64,000 bases of DNA from Trileptium ribeirensis (Eukaryota > Nematoda > Enoplea > Enoplida > Thoracostomopsidae). Both the position numbers and the translations under genes were made by a program. Below, piece by piece: positions 13,501 through 24,461 of the stretch. The notes under the pieces were generated by a model. It was given only the letters and a program-made list of their open reading frames with translations, had not been told where the DNA came from and did not search any database. Location: the NCBI GenBank assembly GCA_030248225.1, contig JASANE010029132.1, positions 1-64,000 of the forward strand. The letters are read 5' to 3'. The number at the start of each line of letters is the position of its first letter. The stretch's first letter is position 1.

Positions 13501-14392
13501 GGGACAGCGTTGCGATTAGGCTAGGGTGTATCCAAAAGTTTTCAACGCTGTACTCAACATTTCTAACTAAGTTTTCCATTTCCTATTTTCCCAATTTGGC
13601 ACTGAAATTTTTGTATTTTTGCTAAAATTACAACGTCAAGGGTTTAAGGTCCGTCGGCTTCCTTCGGGGTATATGGTTATGGTGGCACAGAAGGGACAGC
13701 GTTGCGATTAGGCTAGGGTGTATCCAAAAGTTTTCAACGCTGTACTCAACATTTCTAACTAATTTTACCATTTCCTATTTTCCCAATTTGGCACTGAAAT
13801 TTTTGTATTTTTGCTAAAATTACAATGTCACGGGTTTAAGGTCCGTCGGCTTCCTTCGGGGTACATGGTTATGGTGGCACAGAAGGGACAGCGTTGCGGT
13901 TAGGCCAGGGTGTATCCAAAAGTTTTCAACGCTGTACTCAACATTTCTAACTAAGTTTTCCATTTCCTATTTCCCCAATTTGGCACTGAAATTTTTGTAT
14001 TTTTGCTAAAATTACAATGTCACGGGTTTAAGGTCCGTCGGCTTCCTTCGGGTACATGGTTATGGTGGCACAGAAGGGACAGCGTTGCGATTAGGCCAGG
14101 GTGTATCCAAAAGTTTTCAACGCTGTACTCAACATTTCTAACTAAGTTTTCCATTTCCTATTTTCCCAATTTGGCACTGAAATTTTTGTATTTTTGCTAA
14201 AATTACAATGTCACGGGTTTAAGGTCCGTCGGCTTCCTTCGGGGTATATGGTTATGGTGGCACAGAAGGGACAGCGTTGTGATTAGGCCAGGGTGTATCC
14301 AAAAGTTTTCAACGCTGTGCTCAACATTTCTAACTAAGTTTTCCATTTCCTATTTTCCCAATTTGGCACTGAAATTTTTATATTTTTGCTAA
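10554..14392. repeat. 192-bp satellite, 20 copies, with higher-order pattern
   Basis: Units of 191-193 bp begin at each gctaaaattacaatgtcacg, for example at 10743, 10934, 11125, 11317, 11509 and 11701, and run to 14392. Each has a GC-richer half (gtccgtcggcttccttcggg, ggcacagaagggacagcgtt) and an A/T-tract half (ccatttcctattttcccaat, gaaatttttgtatttttgct). Short 65-codon frames occur in some units but stop at the unit boundary and are not genes. Three linked variants (gtcaaggg; aattttacc; ttgcggtta in the next unit) recur together near 11520, 12672 and 13632, which shows block duplications of five and six units. Confidence 0.98.
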
Positions 14393-15194
14393 AATTACCG
14401 AAATATTCCCCATATATAAATATATAACATTGTGATATTATTAGAGTACTCCTGTTGTATATCAAAGTATACAAAACTCAACTACTGATAGAAGCTGGAA
14501 ATTCAACAGACGTATAATATATAATAAGTTTAATATCAAATACCGCTTATATATTGTTTTATGATTGACTGTACTTTATGTTGTTATGACTTAGTTCAAA
14601 ACTATGGAAACCAGAGGAGAAATGGAAAACACACAATCGTTTTTTTGCTTATAATTATAAAACTATAAACTTTCGCTGTCATCAATTCAAAAGATATTGT
14701 TGTGATATAGGGTTATCGGATCCATCTGAACAAAAGGAAATGACAAACAAATACCGTCAAACGAACATAATTTTGAAAAATGTTAATAAAATATCAAATT
14801 TTAATTATTGGTTTTATTTATTGTTATAAAATGATCGTTCATACAAAAGTTAGTTGATGTCTTAATTTTAAGATATTCGTTAAAAAGAAATTATTGTTAA
14901 GAAAATGTAGTGATGACATTGATATACATGGAATGGTAAAAAATGTTTGAGCAATTGAGAAGACTATTAACATATTCAGAACAAATTCAGTACAATACTA
15001 CAAGATCAATGCCTTTTTGAATGAAAACCCTTTTGTTGTTGTTGTTATTGTTGTTGAATGATACATTATGAGCGTATTTGCTGCAAAACTGAAATTCATA
15101 GCAATCTTACTGAAGCAGTAATCCTTATGTATACAATAAGTGTTGGCATTAAACCTCGGTTACAATAGTGAGAAGATCCACTAGAGATCTCACG
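14393..15194. other. AT-rich DNA after the satellite
   Basis: It contains a short gttgttgtt run near 15035-15056 and nothing else I can support. Confidence 0.6.
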
Positions 15195-15266
15195 ATGGAC
15201 TAGCACAGATTTGAACCCGGGCTTCTAATTTGCAAGACAAGCATGCTGCTACAACACCATAGTTCC
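15195..15266 (-). pseudogene. tRNA-derived sequence, Ala(TGC)-like
   Basis: The reverse complement is 72 nt long and carries a box B-like GGGTTCAAATCTG, an Ala-like GTTGTAGCAGCATGC, and a CTTGCAA loop with anticodon TGC on a stem with four of five pairs. The D-arm is shortened and the acceptor and T stems pair poorly. It is therefore a tRNA pseudogene or the head of a tRNA-derived SINE, not a working tRNA. A GC-rich dispersed repeat follows at 15290-15400. Confidence 0.6.
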
Positions 15267-15289
15267 CAAGCAACTCGTGACATAACTGC

Positions 15290-15400
15290 ACTTTGGGGCG
15301 GTGGGTGGGGTGCGGCGCCTTAGGCGTCAAGAATAGCATCTATGAGAGCGGCGCCTCCAGGCGTGGGAGAGGGGTCGGGCGACGTGTCCGGCATCTCTGA
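15290..15400. repeat. GC-rich dispersed repeat fragment
   Basis: gcggcgccttaggcgtcaag and gcggcgcctccaggcgtggg resemble 36730-36800 (gcggcgccgtcggcgccgcc; gcggcgcctccagggggaga). It is in AT-rich flanks. Confidence 0.6.
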
Positions 15401-16284
15401 ACTCCACCTATGTGCATGTCTGATAAAGTGTTATGATGCTAAATTTAGGCTACAGACATACAACGCATTAGTCGTGTTGATGCGTTTGGCACTGAGAACT
15501 TGTACGGATATTACTAGTGAATAAATCGCATATTTTTATTGTAATACCAAAAACACAAATTTTGGACATTATTAACGATAACGATTTGAAGTATTCTTTT
15601 GAATTGAGGTAGTTGAGCTGACAGACATCTCAACTACTATTCCTCAGCATTTGACACACTTTATGTGGACACCTAAACTCGATGAAAGAATCTACGCTAC
15701 TTAAATTTTAGGCATTTAAAGATATTTTACGAGATGTGTCTAGTACACAAGTTGTATAAATTTTAAAATCTTTTATATTCTAATAATTATTCAAAAATAC
15801 TATACGGCTTTACGACGTAAATAAATTCATTATTGTTAAATTGAGAAATTGCACATGAAAACATAACATGAATATGTAAATAATCAATAGCAATATACGA
15901 AACTAGTAACAATTTAATATAAAATATCTATTATGGTAGCATCACGAGAACAATAGCCGAAACTATGACAAACACGAATGTCTATTCTATTTTCAACTAT
16001 TTACAATCGTGTCGTGTCTACAATGTCTCGAGAAAGCAACAGGAAAATAAATTCTCCAAATGGAGTGATTTTATCAAAATTTTGTGCATTGCTTACTTTT
16101 GTGTCTGTGGATTGCATCAGCCGTAAAGTTTCAAACTTCTTAACTCAAAACCTTATACATGACACAGATTATGTAACTCGAATATGAAAATATGTCTAAA
16201 CAATACGAAACGACTGTACTCATCAAATAATGCGTTTAAACAATACTTAGCTTTGGCCAAACTCATTCCGATCACACTGACAGG
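15401..16284. other. AT-rich DNA, no supported gene
   Basis: A 69-codon plus frame (15978-16187) lacks any recognised motif. Confidence 0.6.
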
Positions 16285-16445
16285 TGATGTAGCATTGCCC
16301 GCACGGCACAGGTAAACCTGGCGGGGCGGCACTTTATATCGTGAAAACCCCGACTTAGGCTTAGCGTATGTCTCATATAAGGACCTTAGCTTAGGTTATG
16401 GCTAAGGCTTAGGTTTAGTATATTCCGGTGGAAAATTTCACTTTG
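16285..16445 (+). repeat. TTAGGC-rich dispersed repeat, copy 1
   Basis: aggtaaacctggcggggcgg, actttatatcgt, gcgtatgtctcatataagga and ctaaggcttaggttta occur in order. The reverse complement of 25385-25570 carries the same order. TTAGGC words are frequent but not in a telomere-like pure array. Confidence 0.7.
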
Positions 16446-16641
16446 GGTTTAAATATGGGTGGATGAAACGGAAAATTTTTCCAAGCACCAAGTGCAAACG
16501 GTGAACATACTGTAGCAGTATGTTACAAATTATTCAGTCGACCCGATTGTGCAAACAAATGCAATTTACTCTGAGATTTCCCAGTCTGACAAAAGGTGAA
16601 AATTATGTTAACGCGATACCAGTTTACTGCTTTAACTATAT

Positions 16642-16850
16642 TTGCAACACAGCTTATATAGTTAAAGCGGTGCATCAAAATGATTTAACACACGTTTAGC
16701 TAAATTAGCTGTATTACAAATCAGTCGTAGCACAGCCGGGCGTGCGGCAAGTGATTTGTACGCACGGTTGTGTTGCTTAACTCGTTCAAACTCGTACTGA
16801 CGTTACAACCGTGCGTACAAATCACTTAACGCACGATAGCTGTGCTACAA
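16642..16850. mobile_element. Fold-back MITE, copy 1
   Basis: Two hairpin modules lie side by side. The left runs from about GCAACACAGCT to AGCTGTATTACAA. The right runs from GTAGCACAGC to GCTGTGCTACAA, with a long internal inverted repeat, AAGTGATTTGTACGCACG against CGTGCGTACAAATCACTT. It has no coding capacity. The same structure recurs at 30557-30781. Shared flanking ctattactta after both copies suggests the element extends slightly further right. Confidence 0.8.
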
Positions 16851-17689
16851 CTATTACTTATTTCATAACTGTTAAGTAATTGTTGCTGTATGTTTAAGTT
16901 TAACAATAAAATAAATTCTACCAATTTGTTTCAACAACATCATATATTCTGTATTATAAACGCATGCACACATCAGAAGCGCTTCAATCAAATATCTAAT
17001 ACACTGCCATCTTGACTGATTGTGGCGAATATCAAGTTTTTAGTAAGCGCGAGCTTAATGTATTTCCGTGTGTACTAAAATATGCAAGGAGCGGTCACAC
17101 CCGGAATGATGTGGCGTTGCCTTGTTTCCGCATAGTCATTTAGGGTTTACTACTGTCGAGACACATAGCTATTTTTTAGCGTTAGAAGTTGTCGCTATCG
17201 ACCTACGCTTGCCTTTCACGCACAGACTCGTGGTGCATCTATCACCCTCCCATGGCTGTAATTTGCTCATAATTGTTGGAGGTGCTTAAATAAACGTAGT
17301 CAAGGTAATAAAATCTAATAATGTGAAAATAGCGTCAAACTATCTGTTCATTATATGATATCCATGCCGTTTGGAAAATTTGTGTTCCTGTAGTCGTCAC
17401 TCCAACAGATGTCAGACAACAGACATCAGACTTGGGTATAGGGGGCGAAGGACGAATCGAAGCATCTATTAGCTGGATCCTCCGAAGTTTCCCTCAGGAT
17501 ATCTTGTGCTCAAAACTCAAATTTTATTCGGTAAAACAAATAATTAGAGGTCCTTAAACTATTCTCAACGAAACGTCCTCAACCTATTCTCAAAATTTAA
17601 ATGGGTAAGATAGCTATAGAATCGACAGAAACGAGCTAGCACCAAACTTACTGCTCTGCTGCTGCGGTGTAGATACATTTTCAATTAAG
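16851..17689. other. Unique DNA, no supported gene
   Basis: On the minus strand a strong donor-like GTAAGTTTGG at 17641-17651 lies after a short ATG frame, but there is no acceptor or protein match. Confidence 0.5.
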
Positions 17690-17960
17690 AGTCACATTCA
17701 CACCATAAAGCTATACCTTCGTCCAGGGGTGTCGCAAAAAATAACGAGGGGCGCGGGCGGGAAGGCCACTCCCCACTTTTTGGTGATGCACCAGAAAACC
17801 TTAATTGAGTTATATACAATAAGTAAAGTCTTATTCCCGGGGCCCCTCTACTTTTTTCCACGGCACCTTTTCTTTTGAAGAGTTTTTGGTACCCATACCT
17901 TAGGCTGTCCGGCACTCCCTCTAGCTACTGCCGTCATTAATGTACTCAAACAATTTCTGC
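17690..17960. repeat. GC-rich dispersed repeat fragment
   Basis: ggggcgcgggcgggaaggcc, cccggggcccctctac and ccggcactccctctagctac stand out from AT-rich DNA. Two minus-strand frames of 71-76 codons here have no recognisable domain and end within the island. Confidence 0.5.
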
Positions 17961-18529
17961 AAACCGATGGTGTGTCGGACAGTGTATAGAACTTATATGT
18001 TGTATTGTTGGGCAACGGCCAGACAAAGATTGTCCAGCTCGTCGGCCGTCGGATTGAGTTCAATTTTCAATATTCCTTAACTTTTAAGAGCATGAAACTT
18101 GTTTGAAAACCAAGAAACTAGCGCTGGTTCGATTCAGAATTTCTACAAAAGCAGAAATAGAAATTAAGCTCAATCACAGCAGTATTTTGCTCCCAAAATT
18201 ATGTTTAAGTTGGCAAATTTATCTGATTTTAGTCGTACAATTTTCATGAGATATTATATATTTTTTCAGATATAATGCCTACTTGTGGAAGCTAATGTTA
18301 ATATAAAATTTTCAGACATTAATTTGCCTGCAGTTGACAAAACGACTTCTGAGAAGCGTCTATGAAGATCAGATGATGGAGTACATAAAATTTTGTGAAG
18401 ATATTACTGCATAAAAAGCATTTCGCGCCGCCTCCACAGGGTCCAGAGAGGAATTACCCCTAAGGCTTGCATCTACCATATATTTATCCTATGAAACTCC
18501 ACATCAGCGCTCCTGCTGATACTTAGAAA

Positions 18530-18715
18530 CTTTTAGCAATTTCAGCAAAAGTATAAAAATTCAAAGCAAAATTGGAGAAAAGTATATGACAAAATTGGAT
18601 AGACGGGGTAAATTTTTGGTTGCCACTTGGCTTACCCACCACCCCGTCGCATACCCTCTCAATGCCGAAACCATCTAGCACGTAAGCCGACGGACCTTAG
18701 ACACCATGGCTTGCT
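18530..18715 (+). repeat. GC-block/A-tract dispersed repeat
   Basis: Phased A-tracts (agcaatttcagcaaaagtat, aaagcaaaattggagaaaag) precede accaccccgtcgcataccct and gccgaaaccatctagc, in the order seen at 5690-5830. Confidence 0.65.
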
Positions 18716-20324
18716 CCAATAATTGTAAAACCGTTTTGTTTCATAATAAATTTTTTGTTCCGACATCGAATTTCTTAGATTTTAGAAAGACTTGGCTATC
18801 TATGACTGCAACAGTAGAAAATAACGTGTATTAAGAATAGAAATTTTTGTGTAATAAAATTTATCCTGCACTTTCTTCAAATAATTAGCTTAATTCCAAT
18901 AATGTTCATACAATTACAAGATTGATTTCTTGAAACAATGTTTTACTTCATAGTACTTGAAACAGTGTTTAATATTTATAGTGCCAGCACTGACACAGTA
19001 TTACACTAAAAAGTAGAAGGAGGGGGAGCTACGAAAAATGATTAGGCCACCGCATTGCGGTCTGTCTTGTTCAAAAGTGGGGACCACCTCTTGTTGTTCT
19101 CGTTTATGTCATCTTAAAAATTTTGACAAATGCACGACAGCTGAGATGAGACAATGTACGTAAGACACCTCGATCATTTATAGTTTGATGGATATATATG
19201 CGCCATGTTAATTTATAAAGTGATTATGGCGAACAATCGTTGGGCATATAGTGCACTAAATTCGAGAAAATGCGCAATTTCTGTACCAAATCCACAACCT
19301 TATACAAAAGAAGCACGATCCATTAGGCTATTTTTAATAATATGGTCACCAAATTGTGCGTTTTACTACTTTTGGTTATGTCGAATTGAAGTTTATGACG
19401 CCGAAGATCCAGACGAATGTCTGCTCGTTCCTGCACTATAATCCTGCGGCGTCTAGTATAACCGCAATTTATTACATACCTAACCGTTTATCTGGTTTGG
19501 CTTCTTTTTCTTTCTGTTTCTGCTTTTTTCATCTAATTATCACGAAAGTTCAACAATTTTTAATGTAGTTCGCAATTCGCCAACTTAGGCGTCTAGTATA
19601 TAATATGCAATCGTCTATTTCGATAAGGTACAGAAATATTACAATAAATGACAGGAAATCAGCATAGTTAGCAATTGTTACGAAAAAAACTTGAATTGCA
19701 TAACAACGCATTTATTTGGTTGTTATAATTTATGACAAACATTTTGATTGTAAACTTTGCGAATATGCAAATGCATAAACTATTTGCACACGAACTGGTA
19801 ATGTCAATTTTTTTATCTCGAACTGAAAATGTACTTGTACAATTATAGTCGTCTTTAAACGTCAAATCTTGAAATTGCCTTTTCAAAGAAGCATTTTTGA
19901 CGTTTTATAATAAGATTTATAGCTGAATAAATTTAATTTTTTTATCTCAGTCAAGAGTTTATGTTCCTTGCTCCTATCTCGAAAGAACAAGTTTCACTTC
20001 ACTTTATCTTAAAATATTTTCGATTTTCTATAATACAAGCGTGTTTTGTCAGTTTTTCGCTCAAATGATCGCGTATATATAGCAGCTTATTCTGTGTTTG
20101 AAGTACGAAGTTGTACTCAAACAGATTATGTTCAATTCGTTATAATCAAATCTTGTTGAATTAACTGTTTATAGTTTTTCGAAAATAAAATACTTATTAA
20201 TAGTAGAAACGTTTAATATTCTGTCACTTATGTCCTAATCTGCAAAAGGTGCTGAGTATAGTGAAGCATCAGCTAGACAGAATCATCATTGTTGACAAAA
20301 ATAATAAAAAAATCCAGTGGTACG
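18716..20324. other. Unique AT-rich DNA, no supported gene
   Basis: Frames of 70-78 codons occur on both strands near 19205-19886 without recognisable motifs or splice sites. Confidence 0.6.
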
Positions 20325-20740
20325 AAATCGAAACGCGGCCTATGACCGGGTCGGGCAATCGTCTCTCTTCGCCCCAGTTCAAGGCCACCGGCCTTCGGCT
20401 AGCACAGCTCAGGTCGTGTTGTAGCTGAAACTATGGCAACAGCGCACCCCTTATGTCCGATTAAATGCATAAAAGCGAAACTTTAATTTTTTTAAAATTT
20501 CAAATTTTAATTTAAATCTTATCGTGTCGGGTCGTATTGGATTCAGAATGCCGAGACAAACTGAACGGTGTAAAATGAGTTTGATCAAGTGAGCGAATCA
20601 TTCAAAAGTTACAGGGAAACGAATAATTAAGTCGCCATTAAAACGTTCTACATTTAGAACAATCCGATAATATCAATGGTTAAAATCTATAAGTTAATAC
20701 ATGTAAAGTTAAACACATAATTTTGTGACACAGAATCAAC
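20325..20740 (+). repeat. Dispersed ~400-bp repeat, copy A
   Basis: The segment shares order and sequence with 63035-63440 in the same orientation: ccttcggctagcacagctca, cgagacaaactgaacggtgt, tttgatcaagtgagcgaatc and ttcaaaagttacagggaaac all have close matches there. It has no terminal repeats or coding frame that I can see. Confidence 0.8.
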
Positions 20741-21175
20741 TGTCCCAGCAAACAGTTTCCGTAAGCATATATATTATTTTTTGTCACAAAATCTTATTAT
20801 CGATGACTCTATTACCAAATACAATATTTTATTGTAGTTAAAAATCTCAATTTTAGTTCAGTCATTTTGAATTAAGAAATTCAATTTAATTTCCGATATA
20901 CCAAAACTGAATTTGAAATGAATCCATTCTAAGTGGAAGAGTTAAATTAGTTTGGTTTTTAGACTTTTTTTACGTTATCTATGCAAACAACTTAAAGCAG
21001 GTCTCGTATCATACTTGTACTATTTACAAAAAGGTTTTGAACATTTGTATTTTATCTATAATTTAAACACAGACAGATATATTTTGGTATATTGAAGGTG
21101 AATACTAGTGATTTGGCTAGCTAGTAGCTTCAGAATTGTGACTAACATACAAACATACTCTACACGACAAACTAA

Positions 21176-21685
21176 TGCGACGTTCACGCTATAATGTCCC
21201 CAACGTTTGGAACCTATGTACACCACACAGTGTCAGGCACACTTGTGACAACAGGGTGTCTTAGACACCCCGTTGTTTTTAATATTTTTGTTCAAATGTA
21301 CCTAGTTACCCGTATTACGCCTTCTCGGCAGTGTCAGGCACACCGTGTCTTCTAGCAGTTTTATTGACGGTGTTTATTGACAGAATTATTTGAGCAATGT
21401 TCATATGGCGTGGATACAAATATCGCAAATTCAGAAAAAACTACACAGCACAGTTGACTAATAAATCGCATTAGCTACAGACGGTGTCCGTTATAGTTAA
21501 TTCGCGCCAAATTGGTAGCTAAGGGTGTGTACGGAACTGTGAAGAAAAAATGTAGTAGTTAGGTGTGTGTGGTACACCCTCGGCAATACGGTATGGGTGT
21601 CACTCTGACTGTTTATACGGTAGGGTCGCGACTACAAGGGGACAAAAGTTCCACACAGCGGATACATTATGACGTGAACGCCGCA
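21176..21685. mobile_element. 510-bp TIR element (MITE), TAA target duplication
   Basis: The left end TGCGACGTTCACGCTATAAT and the reverse complement of the right end, TGCGGCGTTCACGTCATAAT, are imperfect inverted repeats that extend with further matches to about 40 bp. TAA lies directly outside both ends (21173-21175 and 21686-21688). A 3-bp TWA duplication is typical of PIF/Harbinger elements, so that superfamily is the likely source. The interior has no transposase frame, but contains repeated GTGTCAGGCACAC words with GTGTCTT nearby (21230-21250 and 21330-21350). Confidence 0.7.
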
Positions 21686-21739
21686 TAAGTTATAGCACTC
21701 CTTACAATCTACTACGTGTTTATCAAAAGCAGCGGCAAG

Positions 21740-21900
21740 GCTAGGGGGCTGGGCGAACGTGGGTGTGGTGAATCCCACTTTTTACTGACAAACATGAAAA
21801 TATTTACTCCTGGAATTGCAACAAAATGAATGTAAACGACTGACCCATTCCACTTTTGAAGCGACGCACCTCGTCAAAAGTCTTGACGACTTAGGTGGTT
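21740..21900 (+). repeat. Dispersed repeat, paired with 52985-53165
   Basis: acaaaatgaatgtaaacgac and attccacttttgaagcgacg have close counterparts at 53063-53135 in the same orientation, with the same order of GC-rich ends. It lies just inside the intron downstream of the 119-nt exon. Confidence 0.65.
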
Positions 21901-22027
21901 AAAAATATAATAGAAAACATAAATTTCGAAAAGACTACATACAAATTTTTTAACTTTTAGTGATACAGGTTTTACAAATTAAATTGAAAAAACAAAAAAG
22001 TTTGCAATATTAATAAAGTTGACTTAC

Positions 22028-22146
22028 GACAGTCTTCCACCGATAGACTGTTTAGTTTCAGCCTTGTTTCGTAACGCTGATGCTGAAAGACTTCGACGCC
22101 GTTCTTTCCAACTGTTCAAACTACCGATCCAAGCTGCGTCTTCTTC
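22028..22146 (-). CDS. Short coding exon with LMO7/LIMCH1-like W...WKxRRR motif
   Basis: On the minus strand a T-rich acceptor (ATATTTCAG) ends at 22147, and a strong donor GTAAGTC follows at 22027. The 119 nt between are open in phase 0 and encode about 39 residues beginning EEDAAWIGSLNSWKERRRS, followed by a Ser/Ala/Lys-rich stretch ending in IGGRLS. Trp, Leu, Trp-Lys and Arg-Arg-Arg at this spacing match, as I recall it, the conserved DUF4757 region of LMO7 and LIMCH1, actin-associated adaptor proteins. The exon begins in phase 0, which fits the phase-0 end of the exon at 44605-45508. It ends after two bases of a codon, so a further downstream exon is needed; I did not find it below 22028. 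It lies between a dispersed repeat and the LINE remnant. A chance pair of splice sites around a short open stretch is the alternative. Confidence 0.65.
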
Positions 22147-22379
22147 CTGAAATATAATATGTAACCGTAGAATGAAGATAACTTTTAGCTAGCTGCAGGC
22201 GTAGAATGATAAACATCTTCTGAATATAACCTGAAAATGCTGTTCACAACTTTACAGTCTAGCTTTTATTAAACAAAATATAGTTAAAAGGAATATATAT
22301 ATATATTGAAAATAGTAGTTTTGTCCATGTTTAGTAAAGAGTAAATTAATAGGGGAGTAATGCCACTGACATCTGATTA

Positions 22380-24012
22380 TAAATATATACTATGTTTAAA
22401 ATATAGGTTAAATCGAATCTATACAAAGTACGCCTGCATTTGGTATTAGTAGTTGCCTCAACCACAGGTACAGATCGAACTGAGTTTGGCATTTGATTCC
22501 AACCGTTGACAATTCTTTCAGAAAAACAGAGTTTAAATGTATTAGAGCTAAATCTAGGCTTCAATAGAATTATTAAAATGACCACATGTGTAAGAGTGAT
22601 GCGAAAAAATAAACAAGACCTGACAACAGGTAGATTTACGACCTCAAAGACCATGACAAGGTCACATTTCAGTCGGCAAAGGCCAAGAGGTTCAAGATTA
22701 ACGGAGGTAGATTCACCCTGAGGCCTCAAAGACCATGACAAGATCACATTTCAGTCGGCAAAGGCCAAGAGGTTCAAGATTAACGGAGGTAGATTCACCC
22801 TGAGGCCTCAAAGACCATGACAAGATCACATTTCAGTCGGCAAAGGCCAAGAGGTTCAAGATTAACGGAGGTAGATTCACCCTGAGGCCTCAAAGACCAT
22901 GACAAGATCACATTTCAGTCGGCAAAGGCCAAGAGGTTCAAGATTAACGGAGGTAGATTCACCCTGAGGCCTCAAAGACCATGACACGATCACATTTCAG
23001 TCGGCAAAGGCCAAGAGGTTCAAGGTTTACGGCAAAGTATGTTAATTTGTCAGTATTCGAAATTTCTATAACCCCTGTTTGTGCGGTTAAGGAAGTGTAA
23101 ATCCACGTTTCGCCTTTTCTAATCTATCGATATCTGACAAATATGGCAAGAACATTAAACCTGTTAAGAACTAGGCTAACATAGCATACTTATGCACGAA
23201 TAAATGAGTGAATATCGGCACAATATATAAAACAGTGAAACATCATGCTCTTAGTACAGCAGGATTCCGCTATAGCAATATTACGATACGTTGTAGGTCT
23301 AAGATCACTGCTTCATCCAAGTCTGCACTTATCGACAGAGCAATTCTGTTACCAAGCAATGATATTAGAAATTCGAATTTGTCTCACCCAATAGAAAAAC
23401 GTTGCATTTTGGTACAGAGGTATATATCTTCCAAAAGCTGGCCGAATGTTCGAATGAAAAATAGTATAAATATTAGCTTCGTTGTCTATATAGATTCCCA
23501 TATACTTTAACATCATCAGAAATACTGGTTTACACAGTGAGCAATGTCATTTATACGCAACAAAACTAATGTAGGTTTTAAGGCGCTGCTCTGAGGTATA
23601 CCAGACACGGTGGTAGTCTGAAAATGTGTTATTGACTTTAATACAAAATGTTCGGTTACGGAGAAATGAATGTAATCATTTCAAAAGCGGGCCGCGAATA
23701 CCGATCATCGAGAGCTATTATACCATCTTCACATGCGAAATTGCTCCAAATTCCTTTTACAAGTCAATGTGTATCCGCAGCATCAATGCATTTTCCGTAA
23801 TCCAGAGCCTTTGCCGAACAAGTAATGCAATCAAGCAGCTGTCTAAATGTAGATTTTTTCGCTATAAAACTATGAAGTTGGAACATAATAAACATGTTGT
23901 CCGTTATCGAAGGACAGTATTGACTTCCTTAAAACCTAGAATTCATTCAGACTACATTTTGTTCGTTAGTACTGATTTCGGCCATAAAAGTTTAATCAGT
24001 TGTATCTGGTAA
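22380..24012 (-). pseudogene. Decayed non-LTR retrotransposon reverse transcriptase
   Basis: Translating the minus strand in shifting frames gives the ordered landmarks of a LINE reverse transcriptase. Near 23771-23845 there is STFRQLLDCIT then ALDYGKCID, the region before the first catalytic Asp. At 23582-23609 there is VSGIPQSSAL followed by RINDI, matching the SGxPQGSxLGP and IND motif. Near 23497-23520 there is SDDVKVYGN, in place of FADDTKLY. LEPLGLCRLKCDLVMVFE lies in 22640-22705, and FSERIVNGWNQMPNSV at 22479-22526 is the typical C-terminal motif. The first catalytic motif is garbled, and stops and frameshifts are frequent, so it is dead. The endonuclease domain is absent, as in 5'-truncated copies. 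An 82-bp minisatellite (22642-23035) has grown inside the C-terminal domain. The clade is not certain; the C-terminal motif suits Jockey/CR1-like groups. Confidence 0.85.
22642..23035. repeat. 82-bp minisatellite inside the LINE C-terminal domain, ~4.8 copies
   Basis: Units starting cctcaaagaccatgacaag begin at 22642, 22724, 22806, 22888 and 22970, exactly 82 bp apart. Copies are almost identical; one reads acacgatc for acaagatc, and the last decays near 23030. On the minus strand each unit encodes the LINE segment LGLCRLKCDLVMVFE. Because 82 is not a multiple of three, the array breaks the reading frame. Unit-to-unit identity is far higher than the conservation of the surrounding LINE, so the expansion came after the element died. 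Confidence 0.95.
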
Positions 24013-24461
24013 ATATCTTTGCCAAAGTTAATAAATATTTTACAATAAAGGTTTGTGATTATAGATCTGATCAAGCAAGCACAATCCATACATGCATTAT
24101 TCAACAAATATGCAAATATTAAAATAATATTTAAATATATTTAAGAAATATCATTAAATGTAAAAAAATTATATAATAATGTAATAGTGTAGTTTTATAC
24201 CTTAAATAATATTGCAAATATTTTATTTATTTAATATATATCTGCCTGAAATTCTGTCTAACCTTATAAAATGCTTGGTTTAAATAATCGACATTTGTCG
24301 TATACATGTCCCGCTGGTCAAAAACATAAATCGCTTCATAGTAATATCGCAACGCAACATAGTAAAAACTGCGGTGACGCAACGCAGGCAGCGTGCTCAA
24401 AAATTACAGTGTTTAAAAACCAGGTATAGCCCAGACTAGCAAACATATAGGATCATTTGAT

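Noticed and set aside
10741..14200. 65-residue frames (MLKLQCHGFKV...)
   Set aside because: They are confined to 192-bp satellite units with a stop in each; most units lack the frame.
18316..18414. Possible plus-strand terminal exon after TTTTCAG
   Set aside because: The open stretch is only 33 codons including the stop, which is expected by chance; no partner exon is visible.
23208..24012. Two plus-strand frames of 100 and 128 codons
   Set aside because: They are antisense shadows of the minus-strand LINE reverse transcriptase.
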